Below, piece by piece: positions 35,311-43,370 of a stretch of 64,000 bases of DNA. The stretch is from Candidatus Nitronauta litoralis (GTDB lineage Bacteria; Nitrospinota; Nitrospinia; Nitrospinales; Nitrospinaceae). The stretch is from positions 496,001 through 560,000 of the forward strand of contig CP048685.1 in the NCBI GenBank assembly GCA_015698285.1, given 5' to 3'. Numbering within the stretch: the first letter of the stretch is position 1; every line of letters begins with the position of its first letter. Under the pieces are notes generated by a model that ran no database searches, was not told the DNA's origin, and was given only the letters and a program-made list of their open reading frames with translations. The position numbers were made by a program, and so were the translations under genes.

Positions 35311-36252
35311 ATGAAACGATTCGCATCCATTGACCTGGGATCCAACACTGTAAGATTGCTGGTGGGCGAACAGCCGCCGGGTTCCGAACTGGCCATCCTC
35401 CGTGAGGAAAGAAGGATCATTCGCCTGGGTGAAGGACTGCACAAGGAAAAACGCCTGCTCAATCACCGCATGCAATTGGCTATCGATACCCTGAACGAGT
35501 TTCGTCAAATATGCTCGGAATATGGAGAGGTTTTTATTTATGCGGCGGCGACCAGCGCCGTTAGGGATGCCAGCAACCGCGATGAATTTGTCCAAAAGGT
35601 TAAATCAGAGACCGGAATGTCCCTCCAGGTCATCCCCTGGCAGGAAGAAGCATCCCTCACTCTCGACGGTGTCCTCTGGAAACTGTCTCCCGGAGACGAC
35701 CCGTTCATCACGTTTGACATTGGAGGCGGCAGTACGGAATACATTCTGTCCAGAGGACGTGAGGTTCTCGCTTCTTGTGGCACAAAGCTGGGCGTGGTAC
35801 GCCTGACCGAACGATTTATCACTCACCACCCTTCCGATCCAGAAGAACATCGGGCCCTGTCCGAATTTTTGTCGGATGAGCTGGGAAAAGTTCAGCAACA
35901 ACTTGGGAGTCCACCTACAGGCAAACTGGTAGGAACTGCCGGAACCGTAACCACTCTGGCAGCTCTGGACCTGAATATTTTTCCTTATGATGAAGAAAAA
36001 ATTCATGGGTCGACTCTTTCCATAAAACGGGTTGAGGAGTTGCTGGAAAATTTGAAGGCCATGACCCTTGAAGAAAGGGTGAAGTTGCAACCCCTGGAAA
36101 AGGGGCGCGAGGACCTCATCATCGCAGGGGCCACGGTGGCTCTCGAAACCATGCGGGCTTTTGAATGCGATACTTTGACAGTCAGCGAATACGCATTGAG
36201 GGAAGGGTTACTGCTCCGGGCGCAGGCCATTGCCGCAAAACAAACAACCTGA
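35311..36252 (+). CDS. Ppx/GppA family phosphatase
   Basis: 313 residues from ATG 35311; a longer in-frame extension falls inside lptF/G and is rejected. ASHKA-fold motifs are ASIDLGSNTVRLLVGE (phosphate 1), AAATSAVRDASNRDEF, FITFDIGGGSTEYIL (phosphate 2) and LVGTAGTVTTLAAL. The protein is the short form without the C-terminal HD domain. It hydrolyses polyphosphate or pppGpp, linking to stringent response. It follows the LptF/G gene by 11 bases and is probably co-transcribed with it. Confidence 0.92.
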   Translation: MKRFASIDLGSNTVRLLVGEQPPGSELAILREERRIIRLGEGLHKEKRLLNHRMQLAIDTLNEFRQICSEYGEVFIYAAATSAVRDASNRDEFVQKVKSETGMSLQVIPWQEEASLTLDGVLWKLSPGDDPFITFDIGGGSTEYILSRGREVLASCGTKLGVVRLTERFITHHPSDPEEHRALSEFLSDELGKVQQQLGSPPTGKLVGTAGTVTTLAALDLNIFPYDEEKIHGSTLSIKRVEELLENLKAMTLEERVKLQPLEKGREDLIIAGATVALETMRAFECDTLTVSEYALREGLLLRAQAIAAKQTT

Positions 36253-36282
36253 TCCCAACCGGGGTTCAAGACCGGCCAAATA

Positions 36283-36311
36283 TTGACATCCCCTTGTAAT
36301 TACGATATTTT
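36283..36311 (+). promoter_or_regulatory. Predicted sigma-70 promoter for ilvB
   Basis: A consensus TTGACA, 17-base spacer and TATTTT -10 box, at the start of the 198-base gap before ilvB. The leader of about 130 bases would be long enough for a control element. I see no leader peptide rich in branched-chain codons. Confidence 0.6.
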
Positions 36312-36450
36312 TGTAGATTAATCTATCTTTTAATTTAACGGTCCTCTATAAAAAAATCCCGACTTTTGCCACCACCTGACTTCCGAAATCCGGCAGCAGG
36401 CCCCTGCAAATCATAGTTAAGAGGCCCCCAAAAAACGAGACGCGTTTACC

Positions 36451-38253
36451 ATGGCCAGCCGACAGACATCCTCAAAAAAAATCATCGACATAGACCAAGC
36501 TAAACAATCGGCAGGATTGCCCATGAAGGGACGGGATATTATCGTAAAATCCCTCGAAAACGAGGGCGTGGAAGTGATCTTCGGCTATCCGGGTGGTGCT
36601 TCCATGGAAATCCATCAAGCGCTGACACTCAGCAAGAAAATCCGACACATCCTGCCACGTCATGAGCAGGGCGCGGCCTTTGCTGCGGCAGGTTATGCGC
36701 GCACCACCGGACGGGTTGGCGTTTGTATGGCGACCAGTGGTCCCGGCGCGACCAATCTGTTAACCGGGATCATGGACTCCAAAATGGACTCCGTTCCACT
36801 TCTGGCCATCACCGGCCAGGTACCGGCTCCGGTCCTCGGCAGCGACGCCTTTCAGGAATGCGATGTGGTTGGCGGAACGTTTCCGATGGTCAAACACAGT
36901 TACCTGGTCAGCGACATCAACGATATTCCAAGTGTCATCCAGGAAGCGGTTCACATTGCGACCACGGGGCGGCCCGGTCCGGTTCTGGTCGATATCCCGA
37001 AAAACCTGCAACAGCAGGAGACGATTCCGAACTTCAACGTTTCGCTCGACTTGCCGGGATACAAACCGAATTACAAGCCATCGCCGCAGCAGGTGAAAAA
37101 AGCGATGCACGCCATTCGCGAAGCTAAACGGCCTATCGTCTATGCAGGCGGTGGAATCATCACCGGTGAAGCATCGGAAGAGTTGCGTAAGTTTATCGAA
37201 ATCACCGGTCTGCCCATCACCAACACCGTAATGGGGCTCGGCAGTTTCCCGATGGAAGATCCGCTCAGCCTGCACATGCTGGGCATGCATGGCGCGGTTT
37301 ATGCCAACATCGCCATCAACCATGCAGACCTGGTTATCGCCCTGGGTGTCCGTTTCGATGACCGGGTCACCGGCAAGCTCGCAGAATTCTGCCCGAACGC
37401 CCGGTTCATCCATGTTGACATCGACCCGTCCGAGATCAACAAGAACATTGCGATTGATGTCCCGATTCAGGGCGACGTTAAACTCGCTCTTCAAATGATG
37501 AACAAACAGGCAGAACGAAAGGCAGATATCGACGGCTGGCTCAAGCAACTGCAGGATTGGAAAAAAGAATTTCCGTTGTCTTATGAGTCAAACGAAAAGG
37601 CAATCGTACCGCAACACGTTATCTGCGAAGCACAACGGCTGGCAGATGATGATGTTATTGTCAGCGTCGGGGTTGGACAACACCAGATGTGGACGGCACA
37701 GTTCTGGCGTTTCCATTCACCACGCACGTTCATGTCGAGTTCCGGACTCGGTTCGATGGGCTTTGGACTGCCAGCGGCAATGGGAGCCCAGGTGGCGCAT
37801 CCGGACCGGCAGGTCATCAACATTGACGGCGACGGTTGTTTCCTGATGAACATCCAGGAGTTGCAGACGTTGAAGATCGAGAACATTCCGGTCAAGAACA
37901 TCGTTCTCAACAACGCCCATCTCGGCATGGTGGCCCAGTGGGAAGACCGATTCTACGACTCACTGCGCGGTCATACCTTCATCGGAGATGCCAACTTTGC
38001 AGAGATCGCAGCGGCGTTTGGTGTCGCAGGTGAAACCATCACCAAACCGGAAGAAGTTGAACCTGCCCTGAAACGTATGCTGGAGTTCAACGGACCGTAT
38101 GTACTGGATGTTAAGTACCCATACAACGACCAGAGCCACGGACACGTTATCCCGATGATCCCGGGCGGCGGAACTTATCTGGATTCAATCCTGGATGCCA
38201 AGTCGAACCTGCGTCAATACTGGGATAAAAAAGGTTTCAGCTACAAAGGGTAA
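36451..38253 (+). CDS. ilvB: Acetolactate synthase large subunit
   Basis: 600 residues. It performs the thiamine-diphosphate-dependent first common step of valine, leucine and isoleucine synthesis. Motifs: FGYPGGASMEIH, RHEQGAAFAAAGYAR (catalytic Glu region), ATSGPGATNLLTG, the FAD-binding VRFDDRVTGKL, and the ThDP motif GDGCFLMNIQELQTL followed by NNAHLGMVAQWEDRF. The N-terminal 25 residues are an extra polar extension. The small regulatory subunit gene, usually next door, is absent: a terminator follows directly. Confidence 0.96.
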   Translation: MASRQTSSKKIIDIDQAKQSAGLPMKGRDIIVKSLENEGVEVIFGYPGGASMEIHQALTLSKKIRHILPRHEQGAAFAAAGYARTTGRVGVCMATSGPGATNLLTGIMDSKMDSVPLLAITGQVPAPVLGSDAFQECDVVGGTFPMVKHSYLVSDINDIPSVIQEAVHIATTGRPGPVLVDIPKNLQQQETIPNFNVSLDLPGYKPNYKPSPQQVKKAMHAIREAKRPIVYAGGGIITGEASEELRKFIEITGLPITNTVMGLGSFPMEDPLSLHMLGMHGAVYANIAINHADLVIALGVRFDDRVTGKLAEFCPNARFIHVDIDPSEINKNIAIDVPIQGDVKLALQMMNKQAERKADIDGWLKQLQDWKKEFPLSYESNEKAIVPQHVICEAQRLADDDVIVSVGVGQHQMWTAQFWRFHSPRTFMSSSGLGSMGFGLPAAMGAQVAHPDRQVINIDGDGCFLMNIQELQTLKIENIPVKNIVLNNAHLGMVAQWEDRFYDSLRGHTFIGDANFAEIAAAFGVAGETITKPEEVEPALKRMLEFNGPYVLDVKYPYNDQSHGHVIPMIPGGGTYLDSILDAKSNLRQYWDKKGFSYKG

Positions 38254-38279
38254 AACCAGGTCAAAGCCAAAAACAAAAA

Positions 38280-38312
38280 CCCCCGTGCCATGTGGCGCGG
38301 GGGTTTTTTATT
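38280..38312 (+). terminator. Intrinsic terminator after ilvB
   Basis: CCCCCGTGCC-ATGT-GGCGCGGGGG stem-loop with one T-G wobble, then six T. It begins 27 bases after the ilvB stop and also separates it from the convergent MBL-fold gene. Confidence 0.9.
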
Positions 38313-38324
38313 TTTCCAAATTGA

Positions 38325-39212
38325 TTAATTCCTTACAAATTCGAAAAAAGCACGCTCGATGTTCTGGTCGAGCCGGTCGTGGTTTGCCCACCCACTGAAT
38401 TTTTTCTTCAGCTTCTCTCCAACTTTTTTCTGAATGTCCGGCAGGGCACCACCATCCAGCAGGGCATCCTCCACATAGGTCCGGAGATTCATCAGGTAAT
38501 GTTTCATCAGCGTCACGCGTGGTTTATTCCCAACGGGACCATTGCCCGGAATAATAATCTCGGCATCGAGGTCTTCCATTTTCCTCAAAGCTTCAATCCA
38601 ATTTGAAATGCTGGCTTCACGCATGTCCGGAATTTGTTCGGCAACCACCATGCCACCGGTAATGATCACCCGATAGGATGCGATGTAGATATACAAATCG
38701 CCTGATGTATGCGATGCCGGAGGATGGATCAATCTCAAGTAATATTTTCCCAGTTTAATTCCCAACTCCTTCTGGAAAGTCAGGTTCGGTTCCAGCGCCC
38801 TGATCTTGCTGCCCGGGTGCTTTTTCTCCCATTTTTTCCGCTCGCGGTCGCCTGGAGAATTGAGCATGGTCTTGCCCGCCTGGGCGGTCATCACAATTTG
38901 GGCACCTTCAAACGCCGCGTTTCCAAATGTGTGTTCTCCGTGGTAATGCGAGTTGATAACATACACCACCGGTTTCTGCGTCACTTTGGCGATTTCTTTT
39001 TTAAGCCTCTCCCCCGCTTCCGGACTGGATCCGGGATCGATGACGATCACCCCTTCCCCCGTCACGATGAATGTCGAGTTGGGACCCGGCCCGGACTTCA
39101 GCATCACAGTATAAATCCCCGGCAGCACTTCTTTCGTTTTGTATTCATCCGCCACCGCATGGGACACCAGACCCAGCACAACTCCCGCAATCAATAAAAT
39201 CTGTTTCAGCAT
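38325..39212 (-). CDS. Secreted metallo-beta-lactamase-fold protein with altered metal site
   Basis: 295 residues from ATG 39212 (GGAAAGGAAG ribosome binding site), with a signal peptide ending near SHAVA. Overall it follows periplasmic MBL-fold proteins of the SoxH / quinoprotein-relay type: VIVIDPGSSPEAGERL, VINSHYHGEHTFGN, PPASHTSGDLYIYI, IITGGMV, IIPGNGPVGN. Three usual ligands are changed: the HxHxDH Asp is Glu, the bridging Asp of TGD is Gly, and the His of PGHGP is Asn. It may bind one metal at most, or act without hydrolysis. Monocistronic. Confidence 0.82.
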   Translation of the reverse strand: MLKQILLIAGVVLGLVSHAVADEYKTKEVLPGIYTVMLKSGPGPNSTFIVTGEGVIVIDPGSSPEAGERLKKEIAKVTQKPVVYVINSHYHGEHTFGNAAFEGAQIVMTAQAGKTMLNSPGDRERKKWEKKHPGSKIRALEPNLTFQKELGIKLGKYYLRLIHPPASHTSGDLYIYIASYRVIITGGMVVAEQIPDMREASISNWIEALRKMEDLDAEIIIPGNGPVGNKPRVTLMKHYLMNLRTYVEDALLDGGALPDIQKKVGEKLKKKFSGWANHDRLDQNIERAFFEFVRN

Positions 39213-39308
39213 CAAACAACTTCCTTTCCGGTTGATAGGACTACGCGACATTCCCGGGGCATCCCGGGGTCTTTTGTATAACCCCCAGTTTATGTTATTT
39301 TACGTGGA

Positions 39309-39812
39309 ATGGACCCGGAAAACCAAAATAAGTCTGAATACCTGTTGAAATTGCTGGAGGAAGGCGATGCGATGGTGTGCCTGGATTCGCGTCACCCGGC
39401 GGTGGATGTGCCTGCAGCCCATCGGAATAACCCGATGCTGAACCTGGTGTTCAACCTGAATTTCAGAAGGCCGTTTGAGGTGATGGAGGATGGCATTTAC
39501 GCCACTCTGGCCTTCGACCGCCGTCCCCACAAATGCGTGATCCCGTTTGAAGCGGTCTGGGCCATTTACGTGCCGGGCACACAGACCGGGCAGGTGTGGG
39601 AAAACAGCCTCCCGGATGACCTGGAGCTGGAAGGACAGGCGCTGGAATTGACCTCCCAAAGCAGCAAAGGGCCAAAACCCGCTTTAAAGCCGCAACCCCA
39701 GCCACAGCCAGCCCCGCAACAGGCCGCCGGGGCCGAGACCACGCCCCCCAAACCTACCGTGAAAAAAGGCAAATCCGGCCGCGACCGCAGCCATTTACGC
39801 GTGATCAAGTAG
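39309..39812 (+). CDS. SspB-like ClpXP adaptor
   Basis: 167 residues. The N-terminal 95 residues match the SspB substrate-binding domain: KLLEEGDAMVCLDSRHPAVDVP, NPMLNLVFNLNFRRPFEV, ATLAFDRRPHKCVIPFEAVWAIYV. A Pro/Gln-rich flexible linker follows, and the protein ends HLRVIK, the usual ClpX-docking tail. SspB delivers ssrA-tagged and other proteins to ClpXP. It has no close neighbours in an operon. Confidence 0.85.
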   Translation: MDPENQNKSEYLLKLLEEGDAMVCLDSRHPAVDVPAAHRNNPMLNLVFNLNFRRPFEVMEDGIYATLAFDRRPHKCVIPFEAVWAIYVPGTQTGQVWENSLPDDLELEGQALELTSQSSKGPKPALKPQPQPQPAPQQAAGAETTPPKPTVKKGKSGRDRSHLRVIK

Positions 39813-39844
39813 AGAACGGGTATTGCTCCTTCTGCCTTTTTAAA

Positions 39845-39990
39845 GGTAAATCATAAGGATGCACCACTTCGGCAAGCTTCCGGCAAACTCTGGGATTGAA
39901 CATTCAGTAAACAGGAATTAGCATCTCCGCTGTCACCCTGAGCCTGTCGAAGGGGGGCAGCGGCATTGAACATTGAAGGCAGTTTGGAGC
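39845..39990. repeat. Dispersed intergenic repeat copies
   Basis: Contains GGATGCACCACTTCGGCAAGC, GATTGAACATTCAG, GTCACCCTGAGCCTGTCGAAGG and CATTGAACATTGAAGG. These are the same words as at 14180-14265 and 43205-43290. The TGAGCCTGTCGAAGG core is a widespread non-coding repeat in bacterial genomes. No frame or transposase is associated. Confidence 0.6.
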
Positions 39991-40091
39991 GGCTCGAAAA
40001 AAACTTGTCGTGACCCGGCACAATGGTTTAAACTCCGTATTCTGGCTTTCGTATCAGGTCATCCCGTCAAGTCATCCCGGACAAAAATTAC

Positions 40092-40165
40092 GGTGGGTGT
40101 AGCTCAGTTGGTAGAGCACTGGATTGTGGCTCCAGTGGTCGCGGGTTCAAGTCCCGTCACTCACC
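40092..40165 (+). tRNA. tRNA-His (anticodon GTG)
   Basis: Acceptor GTGGGTG pairs with CACTCAC (one G-U). The extra 5' G at 40092 can pair with C73, the hallmark of tRNA-His. The anticodon loop TTGTGGC sits on the stem CTGGA/TCCAG. D-arm and GGTTCAAGTC T-loop are standard. CCA is not fully encoded (CC then T). Confidence 0.95.
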
Positions 40166-40192
40166 CCTTTTTATTTTTTATATTTTGATCGG

Positions 40193-40269
40193 GCGCCCGT
40201 AGCTCAACTGGATAGAGCATCGGATTTCGGTTCCGAGGGTTGGGGGTTCGACTCCCTCCGGGCGTGCCA
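40193..40269 (+). tRNA. tRNA-Arg (anticodon TCG)
   Basis: Acceptor GCGCCCG pairs with CGGGCGT. The anticodon stem TCGGA/TCCGA encloses the loop TTTCGGT, giving TCG, and the T-loop is GGTTCGACTC. The 3' CCA is encoded at 40267-40269. It starts 28 bases after tRNA-His and was probably transcribed with it. Confidence 0.94.
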
Positions 40270-40664
40270 CCTTGCGGTGGGGGCAATGTGCTGAAACTTT
40301 TCCGAACACATTTATTTTTTGAGCGCTTCGCCGAATTCTTTCCACTGGTCGACCGCAGGGTCCGGTAGGGCAACCCACAATCCAACACACCCCATTTTAA
40401 TATTTTCAACAGCCTTCCTTCATAGTTGAAAAAGAATAGCTCCCCGACAAGGTAGCTTTTCTAAAATCCAGGGCGATATTCTTCGTCGCCTACGGCTTCT
40501 CAGAATGACCTAAAATATTGCCCCGTCATGCTGAACCTGTCGAAGCATCTCGCCTTTGCTTATTTTTTCCTTCAAACCAACCCAAGATATCCTTTTCCAA
40601 TTTTTTAAAAGAAGGTTATAGTCTGGCATTCGTCTAATACATCCCTAACGGCTAAATAATAATC
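40270..40664. other. Intergenic region with repeat words
   Basis: This 395-base gap follows the tRNA pair. It holds the possible gene fragment at 40312-40420 and, at about 40470-40560, repeat-family words: ATTCTTCGTCGCCTACGGCT, TTCTCAGAATGACC and GTCATGCTGAACCTGTCGAAGC. The aminotransferase promoter should lie near 40580-40660, but no clear boxes are visible. Confidence 0.5.
40312..40420 (-). pseudogene. Possible C-terminal gene fragment next to tRNA-Arg
   Basis: Minus-strand frame with protein-like sequence WVALPDPAVDQWKEFGEALKK before a TAA, but with no upstream coding region in frame (a stop lies just before it). It could be the leftover tail of a gene lost by recombination beside the tRNA. 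Short and uncertain. Confidence 0.25.
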
Positions 40665-41801
40665 ATGGATCTTGAAAAAATACGACATGAATTCCCGGTA
40701 GTCGAGCACCGTATCTTCTTCGATCATGCCCGGGTGGCTCCTCTGCCCCGCCGCGTTCGCGAATCCTGTGAAGCGTTCCTGAAAGACGCTAATGAAAACG
40801 GCACGGCCAATTACCCGAAGTGGATGAAGGAAATCGATCGCGCCCGCTCAAGTTTCGCTAAATTGATCGGAGCAGGCGACGACGAGGTTGCGTTCATCAA
40901 GAACACATCTGAAGGCATTTCCATCGTCGCCAATGGCATCGACTGGCAACCCGGCGACAACGTGGTCATCCCGGACATCGAGTTCCCGGCCAACGTTTAC
41001 CCCTGGATGAACCTCAAGGACCGTGGTGTTGAAGTGCGTTTCGCCAAATCCGTACGCGGGCGCGTTCCGTTTGAACAGATCCGCATGCAGGTGAGTGACC
41101 GCACGCGCGTCATCTCGGTTTCATCGGTGGAAGCCAACAGCGGTTTCCGCAACGACCTCCCGGCTATCGGTACGTTCTGTAAAGAAAAAGGGATCTACTT
41201 CTGCGTCGATGCCATCCAGAGTCTCGGGGTGCTGCCGATGGATGTCAAAAAAGACCACATCGATTTCCTCGCGGCGGACGGGCACAAATGGATGCTTTCA
41301 GTTGAAGGACTCGGCGGGTTTTATATTTCGAAAGACGTGCTGGAGAAAATACGTGTCGTCAATGTCGGGTGGGACAGCGTGGTCGATGCGCGCAACTATA
41401 TGGATTACGATTTCACCCTGCGGCCGGGAGCCCAACGCTTTGAGGAAGGCAGTTTCAACACGATCAGCATTCACGCCTTCGGCGCGGCGCTGTCGCTGTT
41501 TCACGAAGTGGGAATGGAAACCGTTTCCGAACGCATCCTGCATCTCGGCGACCGGGCGCTCGATCATTTATGGAAGCGCAATATAAAAGTCGTCAGTTCC
41601 ACCGAACTTCACGAACGATCAGGCAATATCACCTTCACCCTGAAAGGCGATCTCAACCGGCTGGAACAGTTCATGGCCTACCACAGCGTGACCTTAACAG
41701 TACGGGACGGCATCGTCCGCATCTCGCCTCACTTCTACAACACAGAGGACGAAGTCGACCGTTTCTTTAATCTACTGGATGAATTTCTGGAACAGGAATA
41801 A
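40665..41801 (+). CDS. Class V aminotransferase (cysteine desulfurase / selenocysteine lyase fold)
   Basis: 378 residues, PLP-dependent. Features: FFDHARVAPLPRRV at the start, FIKNTSEGISIVANG (phosphate-binding Thr-Ser), SVSSVEANSGFRNDL, FCVDAIQSLGVLPMDV (Asp to the pyridine N, Gln), and DFLAADGHKWMLSVEGLGG with the Schiff-base Lys. A flexible loop Cys needed for cysteine desulfurases is not evident, so another lyase or aminotransferase activity (kynureninase- or isopenicillin-epimerase-like) is equally possible. It is monocistronic. Confidence 0.85.
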   Translation: MDLEKIRHEFPVVEHRIFFDHARVAPLPRRVRESCEAFLKDANENGTANYPKWMKEIDRARSSFAKLIGAGDDEVAFIKNTSEGISIVANGIDWQPGDNVVIPDIEFPANVYPWMNLKDRGVEVRFAKSVRGRVPFEQIRMQVSDRTRVISVSSVEANSGFRNDLPAIGTFCKEKGIYFCVDAIQSLGVLPMDVKKDHIDFLAADGHKWMLSVEGLGGFYISKDVLEKIRVVNVGWDSVVDARNYMDYDFTLRPGAQRFEEGSFNTISIHAFGAALSLFHEVGMETVSERILHLGDRALDHLWKRNIKVVSSTELHERSGNITFTLKGDLNRLEQFMAYHSVTLTVRDGIVRISPHFYNTEDEVDRFFNLLDEFLEQE

Positions 41802-41825
41802 GGGATCGCGCCGGAGAGTACCGTC

Positions 41826-43193
41826 TTACTTCGGGTAAACCGTACTGATGATGGTGGGCAGGTTTTCTTTGGCTTTCAATTCCCGCGAAGCCTGGATCGC
41901 GGTTTTCTTGTCTTTGTATTTGTCGACATGAACCCGGTAGATTTTCTCATCGTCCTTTTTAAACCAGCTGACAAACGCATCGTGCCCCTTGCTGACGAGG
42001 TAGTTTAACGCCCGCTCCGCAAAAGCTTTGGTCTTGAAAGCGCCGACCTGCAAGGTGTAGAGCACACCCGAGGGCGGTTGTTGAGTCGATCCAATCCGTA
42101 CGCCTTCAAGATTTCTGACCGGAAGTTTTCTTGCCACCGGTGCCGGTCTTTTCAGCGTGCTCACCATAGCCGGCCCTGCACTCGGTTTTTGAATGGAAGC
42201 GAGCTGTTGACCCGGAGCCGCCATAGGAACAGGGGCGGGACGCTGCACTTCTCCCCTCTGCCGCGGACTCAGGTCCATCGGTTCCCATAAAGGAGCAGGG
42301 CTTGGTGCGGATTTCTTAACCGTGGCCGATGCTCTTTTTAATTTACCGGAGGTGGGCGTGAACATCTTTTTGGGTTTCACCCCTGCCATTTTTTGAGCCA
42401 CTTTCGCCACCACCACTTTTCTCGGGCTCGCCTTTTGATGGGCTTCGCGGTAGGCCAGGTCGCGTTGCGCGGTTCTGGCGATGATTGTTTCGTCAAACGT
42501 CTCTTCTTCTTTTGCCCGTTCCGGTCGCTTGACGAGGTTGGTGAGTTTGGTCACCATCGCATGGGTGATCCGGTTCAGGTTGAGCTTATTGGTGACAAAT
42601 TGAATCGGTGCCAGCACCGCGGAACTCATTCCCGTCGGAATTTTTCCAAGGCCCTGGAAATCGGATTCGGTCTGCTCCGCGCGCCACAGCACTTCCCCGG
42701 TGCGCGTGTCCACCATTTCCACCGAGATATCGACTTCAATAGAAGAATGCAGCACGAGATAGGAACGCTTGACCTTGTTGATGCGGGTGATCACCACCGC
42801 ATCAGCGCCCAACACCTCCCCCAGGCGGAGCGGGCTTATTTTTTTCAGATCGGCGGGTTTGGTCAACCGGTTCTGGTGCAGCAGGGAATCGACCACATGC
42901 CGTTCCATCAGCCGAAACCGCGCGTGCTGCAGATTGGCGTAAAGACTTTGCCGGAACATTTTACCTGCGCCCTTTTGTCCGTCCCCGGTAAGCTCCGGCG
43001 GAAGAACAGCGACGACCTGCTGGCGCGACAACTGGTTGAGGTTGCCGGAAATCTTGGTCTGCAACTGGCCTGTACAACCGGTCACCAGAACGGAGACCAG
43101 AAGAACCGTTACGCGGAAAACATTTCTGCAACAGGCGATATCAAAAATGCTTCGCGACCGCGAGCCGCCCTTATTAAACAGAAACCTTTGCAT
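41826..43193 (-). CDS. Lipoprotein with CsgG/FlgO-like N-terminus and C-terminal SPOR domain
   Basis: About 455 residues from ATG 43193. The lipobox LVTGC is about 40 residues in. The first mature half has QVVAVLPPELTG, ARFRLMERHVVDSLLHQ, LGEVLGADAVVITRINKV and VEMVDTRTGEVLWRAEQ, the pattern of CsgG/FlgO-type assembly lipoproteins. A long Lys/Ala/Pro-rich linker leads to a SPOR domain (VLYTLQVGAFKTKAFAERAL to YRVHVDKYKDKKTAIQASREL), which binds denuded septal peptidoglycan. The frame is open 22 codons further upstream only because it reads through a dispersed repeat (ILNEVKNLA), so that start is rejected. Confidence 0.8.
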   Translation of the reverse strand: MQRFLFNKGGSRSRSIFDIACCRNVFRVTVLLVSVLVTGCTGQLQTKISGNLNQLSRQQVVAVLPPELTGDGQKGAGKMFRQSLYANLQHARFRLMERHVVDSLLHQNRLTKPADLKKISPLRLGEVLGADAVVITRINKVKRSYLVLHSSIEVDISVEMVDTRTGEVLWRAEQTESDFQGLGKIPTGMSSAVLAPIQFVTNKLNLNRITHAMVTKLTNLVKRPERAKEEETFDETIIARTAQRDLAYREAHQKASPRKVVVAKVAQKMAGVKPKKMFTPTSGKLKRASATVKKSAPSPAPLWEPMDLSPRQRGEVQRPAPVPMAAPGQQLASIQKPSAGPAMVSTLKRPAPVARKLPVRNLEGVRIGSTQQPPSGVLYTLQVGAFKTKAFAERALNYLVSKGHDAFVSWFKKDDEKIYRVHVDKYKDKKTAIQASRELKAKENLPTIISTVYPK

Positions 43194-43199
43194 AACACC

Positions 43200-43300
43200 A
43201 AAATCAAGATCCAAGGCGAGATTCTTCACTTCGTTCAGAATGACAATGCAGCATTTCATAATGTCACCCTGAGCCTATCGAATGGAAGGGAGCCGCCAAA
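43200..43300. repeat. Dispersed repeat copy at the 5' edge of the SPOR lipoprotein gene
   Basis: AAGGCGAGATTCTTCACTTC, GTTCAGAATGACAATG and GTCACCCTGAGCCTATCGAA are family words also seen at 11540, 39930 and 40480-40560. Read in the minus strand it gives the false peptide ILNEVKNLA. Confidence 0.6.
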
Positions 43301-43370
43301 TTCCCGGCCTTGATTAAAGAAGGGCGAGCGAGTTGTCGGCTCGACCAATATTGAACTTTTAAAAATTTTC

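Noticed and set aside
40161-40409. Minus-strand frame across both ends of the tRNA pair, with a GGSRTPNPRNRNP-like peptide
   Set aside because: It is the well-known false product of reading the antisense of a tRNA gene.
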